A stretch of DNA of 45,454 nt from an uncultured Candidatus Saccharibacteria bacterium (GCA_945872155.1 CAMBYK010000002.1:1-45454); one strand, 5' to 3'. Counted from the first letter of the stretch, positions 24,450 through 33,312 are shown. Notes: generated by a model from the letters alone, not told the origin. A program made the numbers and translations.

Positions 24450-27356
24450 CTATGCACTGATATACTGACGTCGAGTTTTTGCGCTACCACTAACAAAATT
24501 AAAGAAGGCCAAATTTCTACTAATTGAATCAACGGGCTGCTCGGCAAAACCAAAGCTTGTGCCGCTGTCTCGATCTAGCTGTGGGGGTGTATATTCCGCG
24601 ATACTATTTTGATAAGCGATAAAATCCAAATTTTCTTCAACCTGTGCAAGTGTAAGACCGCTTGCACGAGCCAGCATTGCTTCGTAAGAGTTGTCCTGAG
24701 GATTACCAGCGTCATGCTCATCCAAGAAACCAACTAGAGCAGATTGCCCATCTTCGATAATGCCCATCTCGGAGGCAAGACTTTGGTCTTCCAGAAAACG
24801 CTGGAAATACTTGGATTCTTCCCAAGTAGGGGTTAGCGTATATACGCTTTTGTCAAAATTCCCGCCAGACACACAGGCGCTGCCGTCAATCCACCCGCCA
24901 TGAGAGAGTTGGTCCGCAGAGTTAACGATATCAACCGCATCACCCAGAACTGGTATGGCGCCGACCACAGAATTAACTACGGTATTTACGAGGCCGTTAT
25001 CACCATTAGATTCTAGCGGGGCAAAGTCATTGGCGAAGTTTTGGTCAACAATACCGAAGGGGGATTGACGCTTATTGCAATATTTAATGTATTTGGCCAA
25101 ATCTCCTTCCTCTTCAATTTTGAATCCACCACCTTCTTTTTCGGATATTTCACCTTTAGAAAGCAAGTAGTTCACGACTTCATCCGGATCGTCCTCAATA
25201 GTGGCCAAATCGGAAATAATATAGGGCTGGCAAAAGGCGTCGCCGACGGCACCAATAGATTCCAAGTCGTGGCAGTCGCCATAAGTAGTGTTTGCTACGG
25301 CCGAAACAGCAGAGACCTGCGGGAAAAGACCCGATACGGCGTTTCGCGTGATATTGCCAAGCGAAGACATTATCCCCCAGAAGCCATTTTTCGAAGAAAT
25401 CAAAGCTAGCTGCCGAGCTAAACTACCCATAAATGTATACTGCGAAGTGGCATCAAATGGGCTTCTGGTGGCGCGCTCAAATTCGGCTTCTTTTGCAATT
25501 ATATCTTGCTGTGCCATGGCAAATTCTTCATATTTTTCTTTCGAGGCAAGCGACCCACCATGAAACTGATGATTACCAGAGATATATTTTTCAGCACCAA
25601 GAACCAGGCCATTGCCTAAATCCTCGCCGACGATCTCGGTAAGATCACGCGAAAGGGCACGGAAGGCAATTGGCGTAACGGCCTGAACGAGCGTCGAGGT
25701 AATACCAGCAACTGTAGTGGCAAAAATTGCAGTGCCAGCTATTTTCATAAAACCTTTTGATATGCCGCCAGTGAGCAAATCTGTGATCGCGCCGACACCA
25801 GCTACAGCCATACGGGCAACTGCGCAAGAAGTAAAAGAAGCCGCAGCCACACCCAAAAAGCCGCCTAACTTGCCAAAAATTTCCGAATACCTAGAATAGA
25901 GGTTAAAGCTGGCGAGGCTGCGATCTTTTTGGTTGGCTGAACGGCGTTCATAAATCGAGGCCAATGCTTCCGATGACATACCAGTGGTGCCAGTTTTAAG
26001 CAAGCGGCCCTCATCGTCGTAAGTATCGGCTGGCTCGGTAAGGGTATTCACTAAATCATGCGTAGGTGAATTATCTCCGTCACCAGACCTAGTTTTGTCA
26101 TAAGCTTCTAGGTGACTGTTCGCCAAGGGCTTGGTTTGCAAGGCTGTATGTCCAGCAACCATTACGTTAATAGAGCCAAGCACATTCAAAGCAGTGCAGC
26201 CCAAATTGACTGCAGCTCCACCAATACTGGAGGCTTTTTCCATAGTAGAGCTCACTTTAGACTTGATAACGCCGCTCATTTCAGCTTCAGTGCCACGATA
26301 AAAAAACTTACCAATTTTTTTCTCTTTGGCTTTTGCCGCCTTTCCTGCATCGTTGTTTTCAAACTGAAAAGAACCTTTTTTTTGCCCTACAATTTTGCCG
26401 TCCTTATCCACTTCATTTGTCCCGCCGCTGACCTTACCAGTCCCGTTATCGATATCTAAATCGTCCATGCCGTTTTTGATCATCTGGCTGATGAATTTGC
26501 GGCGACTGTTCCCTTCCGCCTCGGCCTTGAGACGCTCCTGGAATTTTGCAAAACGATTGCGAGTGAGGTTGTTGCTCTGTAGAAATTTGAGTGTGGTCTG
26601 GCCAAACCAAGCGCCCACCGAGCCTCGCCAAGTACGCGAGCCCTTGCGAAAACCATAGTTGAAATCATCAATTTTGAAAGCGTCTTGAATAGACATCACC
26701 ACCCGGTTGGAAGAGTCAATCTGCCCGGCTAATTTTTTGGTGGGAGCAACCAAAGTTTCTACGCCCGAGCCATCGTCGAACTTAAAAACCGTGCCTTTAG
26801 TATGGCCAAAGCCGTCTGTACTAGCTACGAATTTGCCATTTTTGTCGAGCGAACCAATTTCAATGCCTTGTTGTTTGAGCTTGGCAGCCTGTTTTTTGGT
26901 GACAGCAAAGCTCTTTTTGCCCGTGATGCTAACTCTGAAAGGATTTTTGGTATAGCCACCGTCGATCTGGCGCATCAAAAGACTGTTGCTTCTAAGCTCA
27001 GAGACCGGCTTCATACTGTCAAAAAGTTCTTGGAATTGAGAAACTAAGCTGAATGGCAACAGGGACTGGGCGCCCAAAGTTAATGCCCCAAAAGAAATGA
27101 CCAGCCCCACGATGAAAGCGATCGGGCCTTTTTTGACTTTTTTGCCTCGCACAGAGGAGAGCTTTGGTTGTAATCCTTTTCCGGAATAGAAAAAACCGTT
27201 CTCACCTAGACGGGCCTGCTCTGCTTCATCCACGTCTTGGGGGGCTTTGGCAGCTTTATCCTCCATCTCGCGAGCAAGCTTCTGGGCGGCCTGAAAATTA
27301 TTACCCCAATCATCTGGAGATGAGATGTCATTGCCATCTGGTGCGGTTTGAACCAT
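24450..27356 (-). CDS. large multi-pass membrane protein of unknown function
   Basis: 968 residues. The first 90 or so are polar and cytoplasmic-looking (QKLAREMEDKAAKA), then a membrane helix (about 80-102), a long soluble region with FRVSITGKKSFAV, and several further hydrophobic stretches: near 380-400, 505-540, 545-575 and 830-850. The C-terminal 150 residues are hydrophilic with few cysteines. The cluster of central helices recalls VirB6/TrbL-like channel proteins of type IV secretion, but I see no diagnostic motif. The 28-codon upstream extension is rejected because a consensus promoter (27366-27394) lies inside it; ATG 27356 is 9 nt after the -10. Confidence 0.82.
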   Translation of the reverse strand: MVQTAPDGNDISSPDDWGNNFQAAQKLAREMEDKAAKAPQDVDEAEQARLGENGFFYSGKGLQPKLSSVRGKKVKKGPIAFIVGLVISFGALTLGAQSLLPFSLVSQFQELFDSMKPVSELRSNSLLMRQIDGGYTKNPFRVSITGKKSFAVTKKQAAKLKQQGIEIGSLDKNGKFVASTDGFGHTKGTVFKFDDGSGVETLVAPTKKLAGQIDSSNRVVMSIQDAFKIDDFNYGFRKGSRTWRGSVGAWFGQTTLKFLQSNNLTRNRFAKFQERLKAEAEGNSRRKFISQMIKNGMDDLDIDNGTGKVSGGTNEVDKDGKIVGQKKGSFQFENNDAGKAAKAKEKKIGKFFYRGTEAEMSGVIKSKVSSTMEKASSIGGAAVNLGCTALNVLGSINVMVAGHTALQTKPLANSHLEAYDKTRSGDGDNSPTHDLVNTLTEPADTYDDEGRLLKTGTTGMSSEALASIYERRSANQKDRSLASFNLYSRYSEIFGKLGGFLGVAAASFTSCAVARMAVAGVGAITDLLTGGISKGFMKIAGTAIFATTVAGITSTLVQAVTPIAFRALSRDLTEIVGEDLGNGLVLGAEKYISGNHQFHGGSLASKEKYEEFAMAQQDIIAKEAEFERATRSPFDATSQYTFMGSLARQLALISSKNGFWGIMSSLGNITRNAVSGLFPQVSAVSAVANTTYGDCHDLESIGAVGDAFCQPYIISDLATIEDDPDEVVNYLLSKGEISEKEGGGFKIEEEGDLAKYIKYCNKRQSPFGIVDQNFANDFAPLESNGDNGLVNTVVNSVVGAIPVLGDAVDIVNSADQLSHGGWIDGSACVSGGNFDKSVYTLTPTWEESKYFQRFLEDQSLASEMGIIEDGQSALVGFLDEHDAGNPQDNSYEAMLARASGLTLAQVEENLDFIAYQNSIAEYTPPQLDRDSGTSFGFAEQPVDSISRNLAFFNFVSGSAKTRRQYISA

Positions 27357-27365
27357 AATAAGTTT

Positions 27366-27394
27366 ATTATAGGAGCTTGGAGTAGATAAATCAA
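27366..27394 (-). promoter_or_regulatory. promoter of the 968-residue gene
   Basis: Minus strand TTGATT (27389-27394), a 17-bp spacer and TATAAT (27366-27371), 9 nt before the ATG. It fixes the start codon. Confidence 0.78.
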
Positions 27395-27426
27395 GGCATG
27401 AGCGGTGAGGAAAATGACAAGTGCAG

Positions 27427-27454
27427 AAAAAAACCGCCACTTGTGTGACGGTTT
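27427..27454 (-). terminator. intrinsic terminator of the 152-residue gene
   Basis: Minus strand stem AAACCG-CAC / GTG-CGGTTT with one mismatched pair and seven T, 11 nt after the stop codon at 27466. Confidence 0.8.
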
Positions 27455-27465
27455 CATCAGGGGAA

Positions 27466-27924
27466 CTATCCTTTGGAAACTTCAGGGATAAACCCTAAAG
27501 TCATGACTTTTTCCTCATATCTCGTAGCTGCGTCTTCTTGAGCTTTGGTCGGCTTCGGAGATGCGATCTCGAACGGAGAAATTGGTTTGTGTTTTACCTC
27601 TTCTCCATTGACGTTTACGGCCCAAGAAAACGACGCTTTGCCGTTTTTGACATGAGCACGGACAATTAAGTCTCCGGTTTCATAGGAGACCTTTTCCACC
27701 ATATCGTTTGGGCTAACGCCTAAACATTCTATGGTCTTAGGCGCCATGCAGGCTACTGCCGGATGGACAGTGGTAGGCCTCTGGCTACCATCGGGACGGA
27801 AGACTTTTATAAAAGTCTTTTCTTTTCCGCCGTCCATCAATAACAGGCAATCAACGTGCCCGTTTTTCGGTCCAACTAAACGTTCTCTGTCTTTCACTAA
27901 AATAGCACTATCTCCTCTAAGCAT
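27466..27924 (-). CDS. protein of unknown function with structured leader
   Basis: 152 residues, no signal peptide and no membrane helix, so probably cytoplasmic. The middle is beta-rich (DLIVRAHVKNGKASFSWAVNVNG) and the C-terminus helical (TKAQEDAATRYEEKV). I do not recognise the family. ATG 27924 is chosen because GAGAGGA lies upstream; a GTG eight codons earlier is open but less well placed. It is a single-gene unit with a consensus promoter, a leader of about 130 nt with a long hairpin, and its own terminator, which suggests post-transcriptional control. Confidence 0.75.
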   Translation of the reverse strand: MLRGDSAILVKDRERLVGPKNGHVDCLLLMDGGKEKTFIKVFRPDGSQRPTTVHPAVACMAPKTIECLGVSPNDMVEKVSYETGDLIVRAHVKNGKASFSWAVNVNGEEVKHKPISPFEIASPKPTKAQEDAATRYEEKVMTLGFIPEVSKG

Positions 27925-27974
27925 ACTAGTACTTCCTCTCTGCCGCACTCAAAATTTTAAAGACCAAGTCTTCT

Positions 27975-28018
27975 AGGCGGCGCCAAAAATGCTCACAAGA
28001 ACATTCTTAGCGCCGCCT
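27975..28018 (-). promoter_or_regulatory. long leader hairpin
   Basis: A 9-bp perfect GC-rich stem (AGGCGGCGC/GCGCCGCCT) continues through eight more pairs including G-U, closing a 10-nt loop. It lies in the leader RNA, 50 nt before the ATG. There is no T-run, so it is not an ordinary terminator. A second smaller hairpin (28039-28057) lies nearer the 5' end. Confidence 0.75.
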
Positions 28019-28065
28019 GGAACAATCTGACAAATACGCTTTGAAATTAACTCAAAGATGTCTCC

Positions 28066-28094
28066 ATTATAACACAGATGCGCAGAAAAGTCAA
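28066..28094 (-). promoter_or_regulatory. promoter of the 152-residue gene
   Basis: Minus strand TTGACT (28089-28094), a 17-bp spacer and TATAAT (28066-28071). It starts 15 bp beyond the stop codon of the upstream 1207-residue gene. Confidence 0.82.
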
Positions 28095-28108
28095 CTACGT
28101 GGGCAGAT

Positions 28109-31100
28109 TTAGTATCTTGGGGCTAATTCCCTGGTGTAAGTAGAAATAGCCTGTGAAAAACGCTGTGCTTGGGAATAGGCCCAAAGGTAGGTATCGGGGC
28201 GAAGGTCGAAACGTTCGGCAGGATCGATGGAGCGATCGCCGACACCAGCACCACCAGTACGATAAAGCCGCAGTTTGCCGGCAAAGATAGGGCCGTTAAT
28301 AGTAAGCGGGTTGTGACAGTGAGAGACGTCTGAAGAAACGCCAGGACCGCGGCTACCAGGGCGGAAGGGATAGCAAGTATTGATAACGCCGGCAGACTTA
28401 GGATAAGTACTACTACCTAAGGCAAAGAGCCAGGCGTCGATATTGCCATTGCTATAGCCGATATTGATATCTTTTGCAAAGATGAGGGCCTGAGAAAGTG
28501 AGGCGATATCTTGGTATGCCGCTTCGCCATGGTCGCTAGGATGAATATAGCGGATATCTCCATCTATCTGCAATGTGCCGCCGACCACATGAATGACGAG
28601 TGTGACAGGATTATTTCTTTCACCCACGGTGACGTTGTCTGCCAAAATTGCGTAAGGGGCTTCTACTCGTAAGTACCGGACGTTATCACTGAGTTGCACG
28701 CAAGACTGGTGCGCAAGCTCTGCTCCTTTACGGATGGTGCCGTCTGCACTAGTGGCGCCCGGAGCGTAGAGCTTAGGACAGCTGGCCGCCGGATATTTTT
28801 CTAACGAACGGCTGGTTGGTAGGGTGTAGCGCATCAGCATGCGGTTCACTACATCATCGCGTGGCGAAACCCCTTTGATATCGGCATTACCAGTGACGCC
28901 ACTACTGCAGGTCTGATTGGACACCGTGAGAGAGGAGATCTGACAGGCCGTGCGATCGTAGCCTTTGACTAGGCCGCCCGGAAGCGTGGAAAATAGCACG
29001 TTGGGATTATACTGGTTGGCCTTGATGCCGGCTTGGTTGTAGCCCAAGGTGGCGCCAGAAGCAAAGCCGGAAACTTCACCCTGAGCGATGGTTTCGTGCT
29101 CAGACCAAGAGCCAAAGAGCCTAGTGAGAGTCTGCCTGGCATAATTGGAATAAATTGTCTTGTGTGAGGTGGAAGTAGAGAGGTTGCCCGCATTAAAGAA
29201 GCCTGACCCCCAAACTTGGAAATTGGGCTTTTTGGCAATCGTGCGGCAAGAAGCGTGAGAAATCTTCCAATTGCTGCTGGTGTTGTCGGCCGATGCATTG
29301 GCGCCTGGTCCGAGGTCTGCTCCTGGTCGATTGTGGGAGTCTGATGGAGAAACACCTACGGCCGTACAGAATTTGGTGCCCGGCTCGGCATCAGGAATGG
29401 TGATTTTGACGCTGTTGCTCTCAGGATCTCCGCCGTCCAGACTGCCGCTGGGGTTAAGTGAGCCCACAGTAGATTTTTCCACTTTGCAACCTTCGTAGCC
29501 CAGATTGGAGCCGAGTTTGGCTCTGTAAAAATCACATGGGCTACGATACGTGCTCTCGATGCCCTGAATGGCCGTTGGTAGCGTCCCATTATTGGCACTT
29601 AGACTAGGCTTGATGGTGAAGCTAACCAACTCTACGCGAGTGTTAGGAGGAGTCATAGTGGCATAAGGCTCCGAGCCGTTGACGTCCGGATTACGACGGG
29701 GGACGACAGAGACCTCATAATGCGCAGAAGATTCTTCCCCGCCATAGACGGCAGGATCGGAAGGAATGTTGGTGCTTACAGTGGTGTCATAATTGTAGGG
29801 TATGATGACCGATGCCGACGAAGACAAGGTACCGTAAGAAGATTGCTCATTGTAATAATTGTTAGTATGGCTGTAGTTATAAGTAACGTAATGGGATCGA
29901 GTGCAGGAATACGGTGTATAGCCGATCAGGTTACCCTTTTTGTCATATTTTGGTGCGTAACAGGTGGTAGTATAGTATTCCCATCGCCCCATGGTCCAGG
30001 AATCTGGGCCACCAGGGATGGCTGATAATCTGACGGTGCCAGAAAAATTTTGTGTTTGCGTGATAGTCTTGCCGACGTCCGAGTAGCTACCCGAGCCACC
30101 GGCGCCATTTCTACAGCCAGCAGATGGGGCATTAAACCCTGGAATTTGATAGCCGCCTTTGATGAAACTGGAGATAAAAAGATTATTAGGATCATACTGA
30201 CAACTATATTTGGTGTTGTTGAGACTTGGGCTGTAAGTGACAATCGGCTTAGTTTCACCCCTGCGCAAGCCAACGTTTGAACTGGCATTGCCAAAGAAGT
30301 AGTTGCTACTTGGTGAGGCATTAATTTTAGTATTGCCTGATGCGGCGGAGGACGGAATAGTTGAACGGCCGTTGGTGGTGTTGCGCCAAACGTGCGTGGC
30401 ACCTTTTTCGTGAGAGCCGGTAATCCGGACTGCTTGAACGCCGGAGAAGAGACAGTGGACAAAACCGATAGAATCGCCAGGTTTCGCAAAAGTCTTGCCG
30501 GCTAACCAACCCGTACCAGCCGAAAAATTAGCAACGGCAGAAAAGGTAGCGGTCTCACCATAGTCTTGAGAAGCCACCGGCGCGGTGGCGCCAGGTACTG
30601 GACATTGATCTGGTTTCGGCGGGATGGGCCCTTTCCGAACGGTGATAGTGGCACAAGCCTTGGATACACCATCCCTAGATGAGTCGGAGGCGTTTTTGTT
30701 GTATTTGATCCGCTGACAAATGGTGTATTTTGTGCCGTTGGCGACATCGGGGACTCTAAAATTGAGCGCACGAGTAGTGGAGACGGTCTTGAATTTGTCG
30801 TTAGTTGGCTTAAAAGTGCCCGAGTGCTCGTTTGGCAACGGAGCCAGGACGCCGGAGGGCAATGATTTGTCCACTATTAAGACGTCCCAATCCGACTTGA
30901 GAGAGGCAGGAATATTAGGCAGATCTTGGGCTAGCTTGAGATCGTGCTTGAAGGAGATAGAGACCTGTTCTCCTGCCCGAACGGTAATGTCGGCAGAAGC
31001 GGCGTTGGTGCCGGAGGAGGAGCTGGACTTTTCGACTTCGGTGGGGCTGGTGATTTTGACGGTGGAGCGAGAAGAAAAGCCTTCGCCATAACAGAACCAT

Positions 31101-31732
31101 CCAAGACGGCTAGAGGGGCTATCCCAGTCATAGCCAGGCCGAAGATCACTATCGCCCGCCTTTTTCATAGCTAAAAAGTCTTTTCTTACTTGACTTTTTG
31201 AACCATATCTCACTGGTTTAGCATAAGCATTACCGGCCTTGCGTACCCGGCTGGAGTCTGGGGTGACGGAGCTACCAGGATAGATGAACTTAGCATTGCC
31301 GTTATAGACATCGCCCCACCACCAAGTCCCGCGCTGATACTCGTAGCTTTCATCGGTCTGAGGATTGTAAGTCTCAGTGCCAAGATGCCAAAACCCACCA
31401 ACCCGGCCACATTTGCCGGACACGACAGAGGCAGGAGCGTGATTGGAATAATAGACCTTGTTGCCTTTTTTGTCTCTGCTCATGTCGATGTTGCTGGTGC
31501 CGTTGTATTCGTAATAAACCCAAGTAACACCAAAACAGGTATCGTTCCATACGATCGCGCTCTTGTCTCCACAGCCACCTCCACCACCGGCCCCTGGTCC
31601 GTAAAAACCAGCAGCACTGGCATAGCTTGGGGATAGCAAAACGGCAAAAAAAGAGACCAGCAGAAAAAACAGCTTAACAGAGGTAAAAATTTTTTGATTT
31701 TTCAGATAAGTTAAAACACCCAATTTGCTCAT
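28109..31732 (-). CDS. giant secreted Cys-containing surface protein
   Basis: 1207 residues with a signal peptide (hydrophobic core about 20-40, cleavage near SYASA), then a Gly-rich stretch, Trp/Tyr-rich region (GTWWWGD), several Ig-like beta segments (ITVRAGEQVSISF, STRALNFRVPD) and many scattered cysteines likely in disulfides. The last 250 residues form a repeated beta pattern (LRVEAPYAILADNVTVG, VVGGTLQIDGDIRY, NIDAWLFALG, LTINGPIFAGKLRLYRTGG) resembling the tip regions of pilus-associated (PilX-like) or other beta-helix surface proteins. No cell-wall sorting tail is seen. ATG 31732 is preferred because the -10 TATATT ends 6 nt before it. Function unknown; an adhesin or cell-contact role is inference. 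Confidence 0.82.
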   Translation of the reverse strand: MSKLGVLTYLKNQKIFTSVKLFFLLVSFFAVLLSPSYASAAGFYGPGAGGGGGCGDKSAIVWNDTCFGVTWVYYEYNGTSNIDMSRDKKGNKVYYSNHAPASVVSGKCGRVGGFWHLGTETYNPQTDESYEYQRGTWWWGDVYNGNAKFIYPGSSVTPDSSRVRKAGNAYAKPVRYGSKSQVRKDFLAMKKAGDSDLRPGYDWDSPSSRLGWFCYGEGFSSRSTVKITSPTEVEKSSSSSGTNAASADITVRAGEQVSISFKHDLKLAQDLPNIPASLKSDWDVLIVDKSLPSGVLAPLPNEHSGTFKPTNDKFKTVSTTRALNFRVPDVANGTKYTICQRIKYNKNASDSSRDGVSKACATITVRKGPIPPKPDQCPVPGATAPVASQDYGETATFSAVANFSAGTGWLAGKTFAKPGDSIGFVHCLFSGVQAVRITGSHEKGATHVWRNTTNGRSTIPSSAASGNTKINASPSSNYFFGNASSNVGLRRGETKPIVTYSPSLNNTKYSCQYDPNNLFISSFIKGGYQIPGFNAPSAGCRNGAGGSGSYSDVGKTITQTQNFSGTVRLSAIPGGPDSWTMGRWEYYTTTCYAPKYDKKGNLIGYTPYSCTRSHYVTYNYSHTNNYYNEQSSYGTLSSSASVIIPYNYDTTVSTNIPSDPAVYGGEESSAHYEVSVVPRRNPDVNGSEPYATMTPPNTRVELVSFTIKPSLSANNGTLPTAIQGIESTYRSPCDFYRAKLGSNLGYEGCKVEKSTVGSLNPSGSLDGGDPESNSVKITIPDAEPGTKFCTAVGVSPSDSHNRPGADLGPGANASADNTSSNWKISHASCRTIAKKPNFQVWGSGFFNAGNLSTSTSHKTIYSNYARQTLTRLFGSWSEHETIAQGEVSGFASGATLGYNQAGIKANQYNPNVLFSTLPGGLVKGYDRTACQISSLTVSNQTCSSGVTGNADIKGVSPRDDVVNRMLMRYTLPTSRSLEKYPAASCPKLYAPGATSADGTIRKGAELAHQSCVQLSDNVRYLRVEAPYAILADNVTVGERNNPVTLVIHVVGGTLQIDGDIRYIHPSDHGEAAYQDIASLSQALIFAKDINIGYSNGNIDAWLFALGSSTYPKSAGVINTCYPFRPGSRGPGVSSDVSHCHNPLTINGPIFAGKLRLYRTGGAGVGDRSIDPAERFDLRPDTYLWAYSQAQRFSQAISTYTRELAPRY

Positions 31733-31738
31733 GTATAA

Positions 31739-31747
31739 AATATAGCA
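31739..31747 (-). promoter_or_regulatory. promoter of the 1207-residue gene (leaderless)
   Basis: Minus strand TATGCTATATT (TATATT at 31739-31744), 6 nt before the ATG. It abuts the terminator of the preceding gene. Confidence 0.7.
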
Positions 31748-31755
31748 TAAGCCAG

Positions 31756-31782
31756 AAAAAAACGCCACAAAAGTGGCGTTTT
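31756..31782 (-). terminator. intrinsic terminator of the 198-residue gene
   Basis: Stem AAAACGCCAC/GTGGCGTTTT, 4-nt loop and seven T on the minus strand; it begins 2 nt after the stop codon. Confidence 0.87.
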
Positions 31783-31784
31783 AA

Positions 31785-32381
31785 TTAATCAAAGTATGAG
31801 GCGTATTTTTCAAAAACTTTGATCAATTTTGCACGGGTGACTCCGTTCGTATCAACGTCAAAAACATCCTCTAGCCTGTCTGCCGAAGCATGGTCGATGA
31901 CTGTGTAATAGTAGCACATCCTTGAGCTATACTTCGCTGTCTTTTTGGCCGAGATCATGATTATGATTTCTATGTCCTTCTTCTCAAAATAAAGCATCGT
32001 GCTAACAAGTCTATTGTTGTCGTCAATATGTGAAGGACGCGACGTTCTCTCATACCCCAGATCTTTTGTGAGCTGGTCGAAGAATTTGATGCGAGCTTTG
32101 ACTTTTGCGCGCAATACTTTCTTTGTGACCTTCACTTTTTTAGTAGTCTTGACGGTAGTTTTTTCCGTCTTCTTGACCACTATCTCAGAGCTCTGGACAG
32201 TAGTTTGAGTGGCGTCTGCTTGGTCGGGAGCCACTACTGTGGTTTCCGTTGCTATTGGCGGCTCAGCTAGCACCTGTGGCACGGAAGTCACTTGCGGAGC
32301 TTGAGCTACCGGCTCAGCAAAGGCCATGCCGGAGCACGCAAAAATAAGAGCGATAACTACTAGTGATACATACTTTTTCAT
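31785..32381 (-). CDS. small secreted protein of unknown function
   Basis: 198 residues with a classical signal peptide (MKKYVSLVVIALIF, cleavage after GMAFA near residue 22). A Pro/Ala/Thr-rich linker, a Lys/Thr-rich stretch (about 69-95) and a C-terminal alpha/beta domain (RIKFFDQLTKDLGY ... DIEIIIMISA ... VFEKYASYF) follow. I do not recognise the family. The start has a near-perfect AAGGAGGGG. A consensus promoter and a terminator make it a single-gene unit; a stable hairpin (32401-32420) lies just before the ribosome-binding site. Confidence 0.85.
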   Translation of the reverse strand: MKKYVSLVVIALIFACSGMAFAEPVAQAPQVTSVPQVLAEPPIATETTVVAPDQADATQTTVQSSEIVVKKTEKTTVKTTKKVKVTKKVLRAKVKARIKFFDQLTKDLGYERTSRPSHIDDNNRLVSTMLYFEKKDIEIIIMISAKKTAKYSSRMCYYYTVIDHASADRLEDVFDVDTNGVTRAKLIKVFEKYASYFD

Positions 32382-32400
32382 GATTTCCCCTCCTTAATGT

Positions 32401-32420
32401 GCGCATCGTCATTGATGCGC
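32401..32420 (-). promoter_or_regulatory. leader hairpin before the 198-residue gene
   Basis: A 7-bp stem GCGCATC/GATGCGC with a 6-nt loop in the leader RNA, about 10 nt upstream of the Shine-Dalgarno sequence. It could protect the 5' end or affect translation. Confidence 0.5.
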
Positions 32421-32449
32421 TAATACTACATCAATAACTTGATAAACAC

Positions 32450-32478
32450 ATTATACCACACATGCTTAAATTTGTAAA
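32450..32478 (-). promoter_or_regulatory. promoter of the 198-residue gene
   Basis: Minus strand TTTACA (32473-32478), a 17-bp spacer and TATAAT (32450-32455). Confidence 0.82.
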
Positions 32479-32518
32479 GAGGGTAGAGGAAAATTCTGCT
32501 TGTTTCAAAAAAACAACT

Positions 32519-32594
32519 TGGTCGGGACTACCAGACTCGAACTGGCGACCTCACGCCCCCCAGGCGTGCGCGCTACCAACTGCGCCAAGCCCCG
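32519..32594 (-). tRNA. tRNA-Pro (anticodon GGG)
   Basis: Acceptor CGGGGCT/AGTCCCG (one G-U pair), discriminator A, encoded CCA. Anticodon stem CACGC/GCGTG with loop CTGGGGG, anticodon GGG, reads CCC/CCU. A T7 run follows the 3' end and may help termination. Confidence 0.93.
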
Positions 32595-32607
32595 AAATTT
32601 TCATTAC

Positions 32608-32683
32608 TGGTCTGGGTGATCGGACTTGAACCGACGACCTCAGCGTCCCGAACGCTGCGCGCTACCAACTGCGCCACACCCAG
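32608..32683 (-). tRNA. tRNA-Pro (anticodon CGG)
   Basis: Acceptor CTGGGTG/CACCCAG, discriminator A, encoded CCA. Anticodon stem CAGCG/CGCTG with loop TTCGGGA, anticodon CGG, reads CCG. It lies 13 nt before the other tRNA-Pro, so both are probably on one transcript. Confidence 0.93.
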
Positions 32684-32692
32684 ATTGTTCAT

Positions 32693-32701
32693 ATTCTAGC
32701 A
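32693..32701 (-). promoter_or_regulatory. tRNA-Pro pair promoter, extended -10
   Basis: Minus strand TGCTAGAAT (TAGAAT at 32693-32698), 9 nt before the first tRNA. It starts right after the stop codon of the upstream gene. The -35 is weak. Confidence 0.5.
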
Positions 32702-32702
32702 C

Positions 32703-33305
32703 TTATTGATTCTGTTTGGAAGATTGGGCAGCATACATGGCCTGCATTTTTTCGATATAAATGTCACGCGAGGTTTCGTCTCCCATCTGAGAATAGGTGA
32801 ACACTAAGGCGGCGTAAAGCTTTTCCTGCTCTGCAAAGTCAAAATCTTCTGGGTCAAATGAAAGCAAGGTCTCGATAGATTGGGCATAATCATCGTTCTG
32901 GTTGAACAAGTCTACTAAAATGAGACTAATTTTGAGACGCTCTACTAGATCTCTGGATTTTTCTAGCTTAAGATTAAGGGCCTGCTTAGCATCTGAATAG
33001 GCCAATGGAGAATCTTTGGAAGCTACGTCTTCGATGCTTTCCCTAAGTTCGGTGATTTTGTCGACGGGCTGAGGCTGCTCAGGGGTGGCCTTTTTCGTGA
33101 AAGCCAACACGGCCCAAGCAATCAGAGCGACTAAGGCAATAAAGAGCACGGCAGCGCCAATGGCTAACAAAATTTTTTGTTTTTTGGTGAATTTTTTGGA
33201 TTCCTGGATGCGGACGAAAAATTTTGGTTTCTTTTTGTTCGCAATGGCGGCAGAATCAAAGAAAGGGGCGGCCTGCGAAGCTTGATCTTGTGGTTGCTCG
33301 TTCAT
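32703..33305 (-). CDS. single-pass membrane protein with helical C-terminal domain
   Basis: 200 residues. Residues 1-42 are polar and basic at the end; one membrane helix spans about 43-69 (KILLAIGAAVLFIALVALIAW); the rest is acidic and helical with a pattern like two or three TPR hairpins (LKISLILVDLFNQNDDYAQSIETLL, KLYAALVFTYSQMGDE). It may be a scaffold facing the outside. The ATG is 7 nt after an extended -10, so the mRNA is probably leaderless. Function unknown. Confidence 0.82.
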   Translation of the reverse strand: MNEQPQDQASQAAPFFDSAAIANKKKPKFFVRIQESKKFTKKQKILLAIGAAVLFIALVALIAWAVLAFTKKATPEQPQPVDKITELRESIEDVASKDSPLAYSDAKQALNLKLEKSRDLVERLKISLILVDLFNQNDDYAQSIETLLSFDPEDFDFAEQEKLYAALVFTYSQMGDETSRDIYIEKMQAMYAAQSSKQNQ

Positions 33306-33312
33306 GCTTATG

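Noticed and set aside
27357-27440. 28-codon extension of the 968-residue gene
   Set aside because: It contains a consensus promoter and part of a neighbouring terminator.
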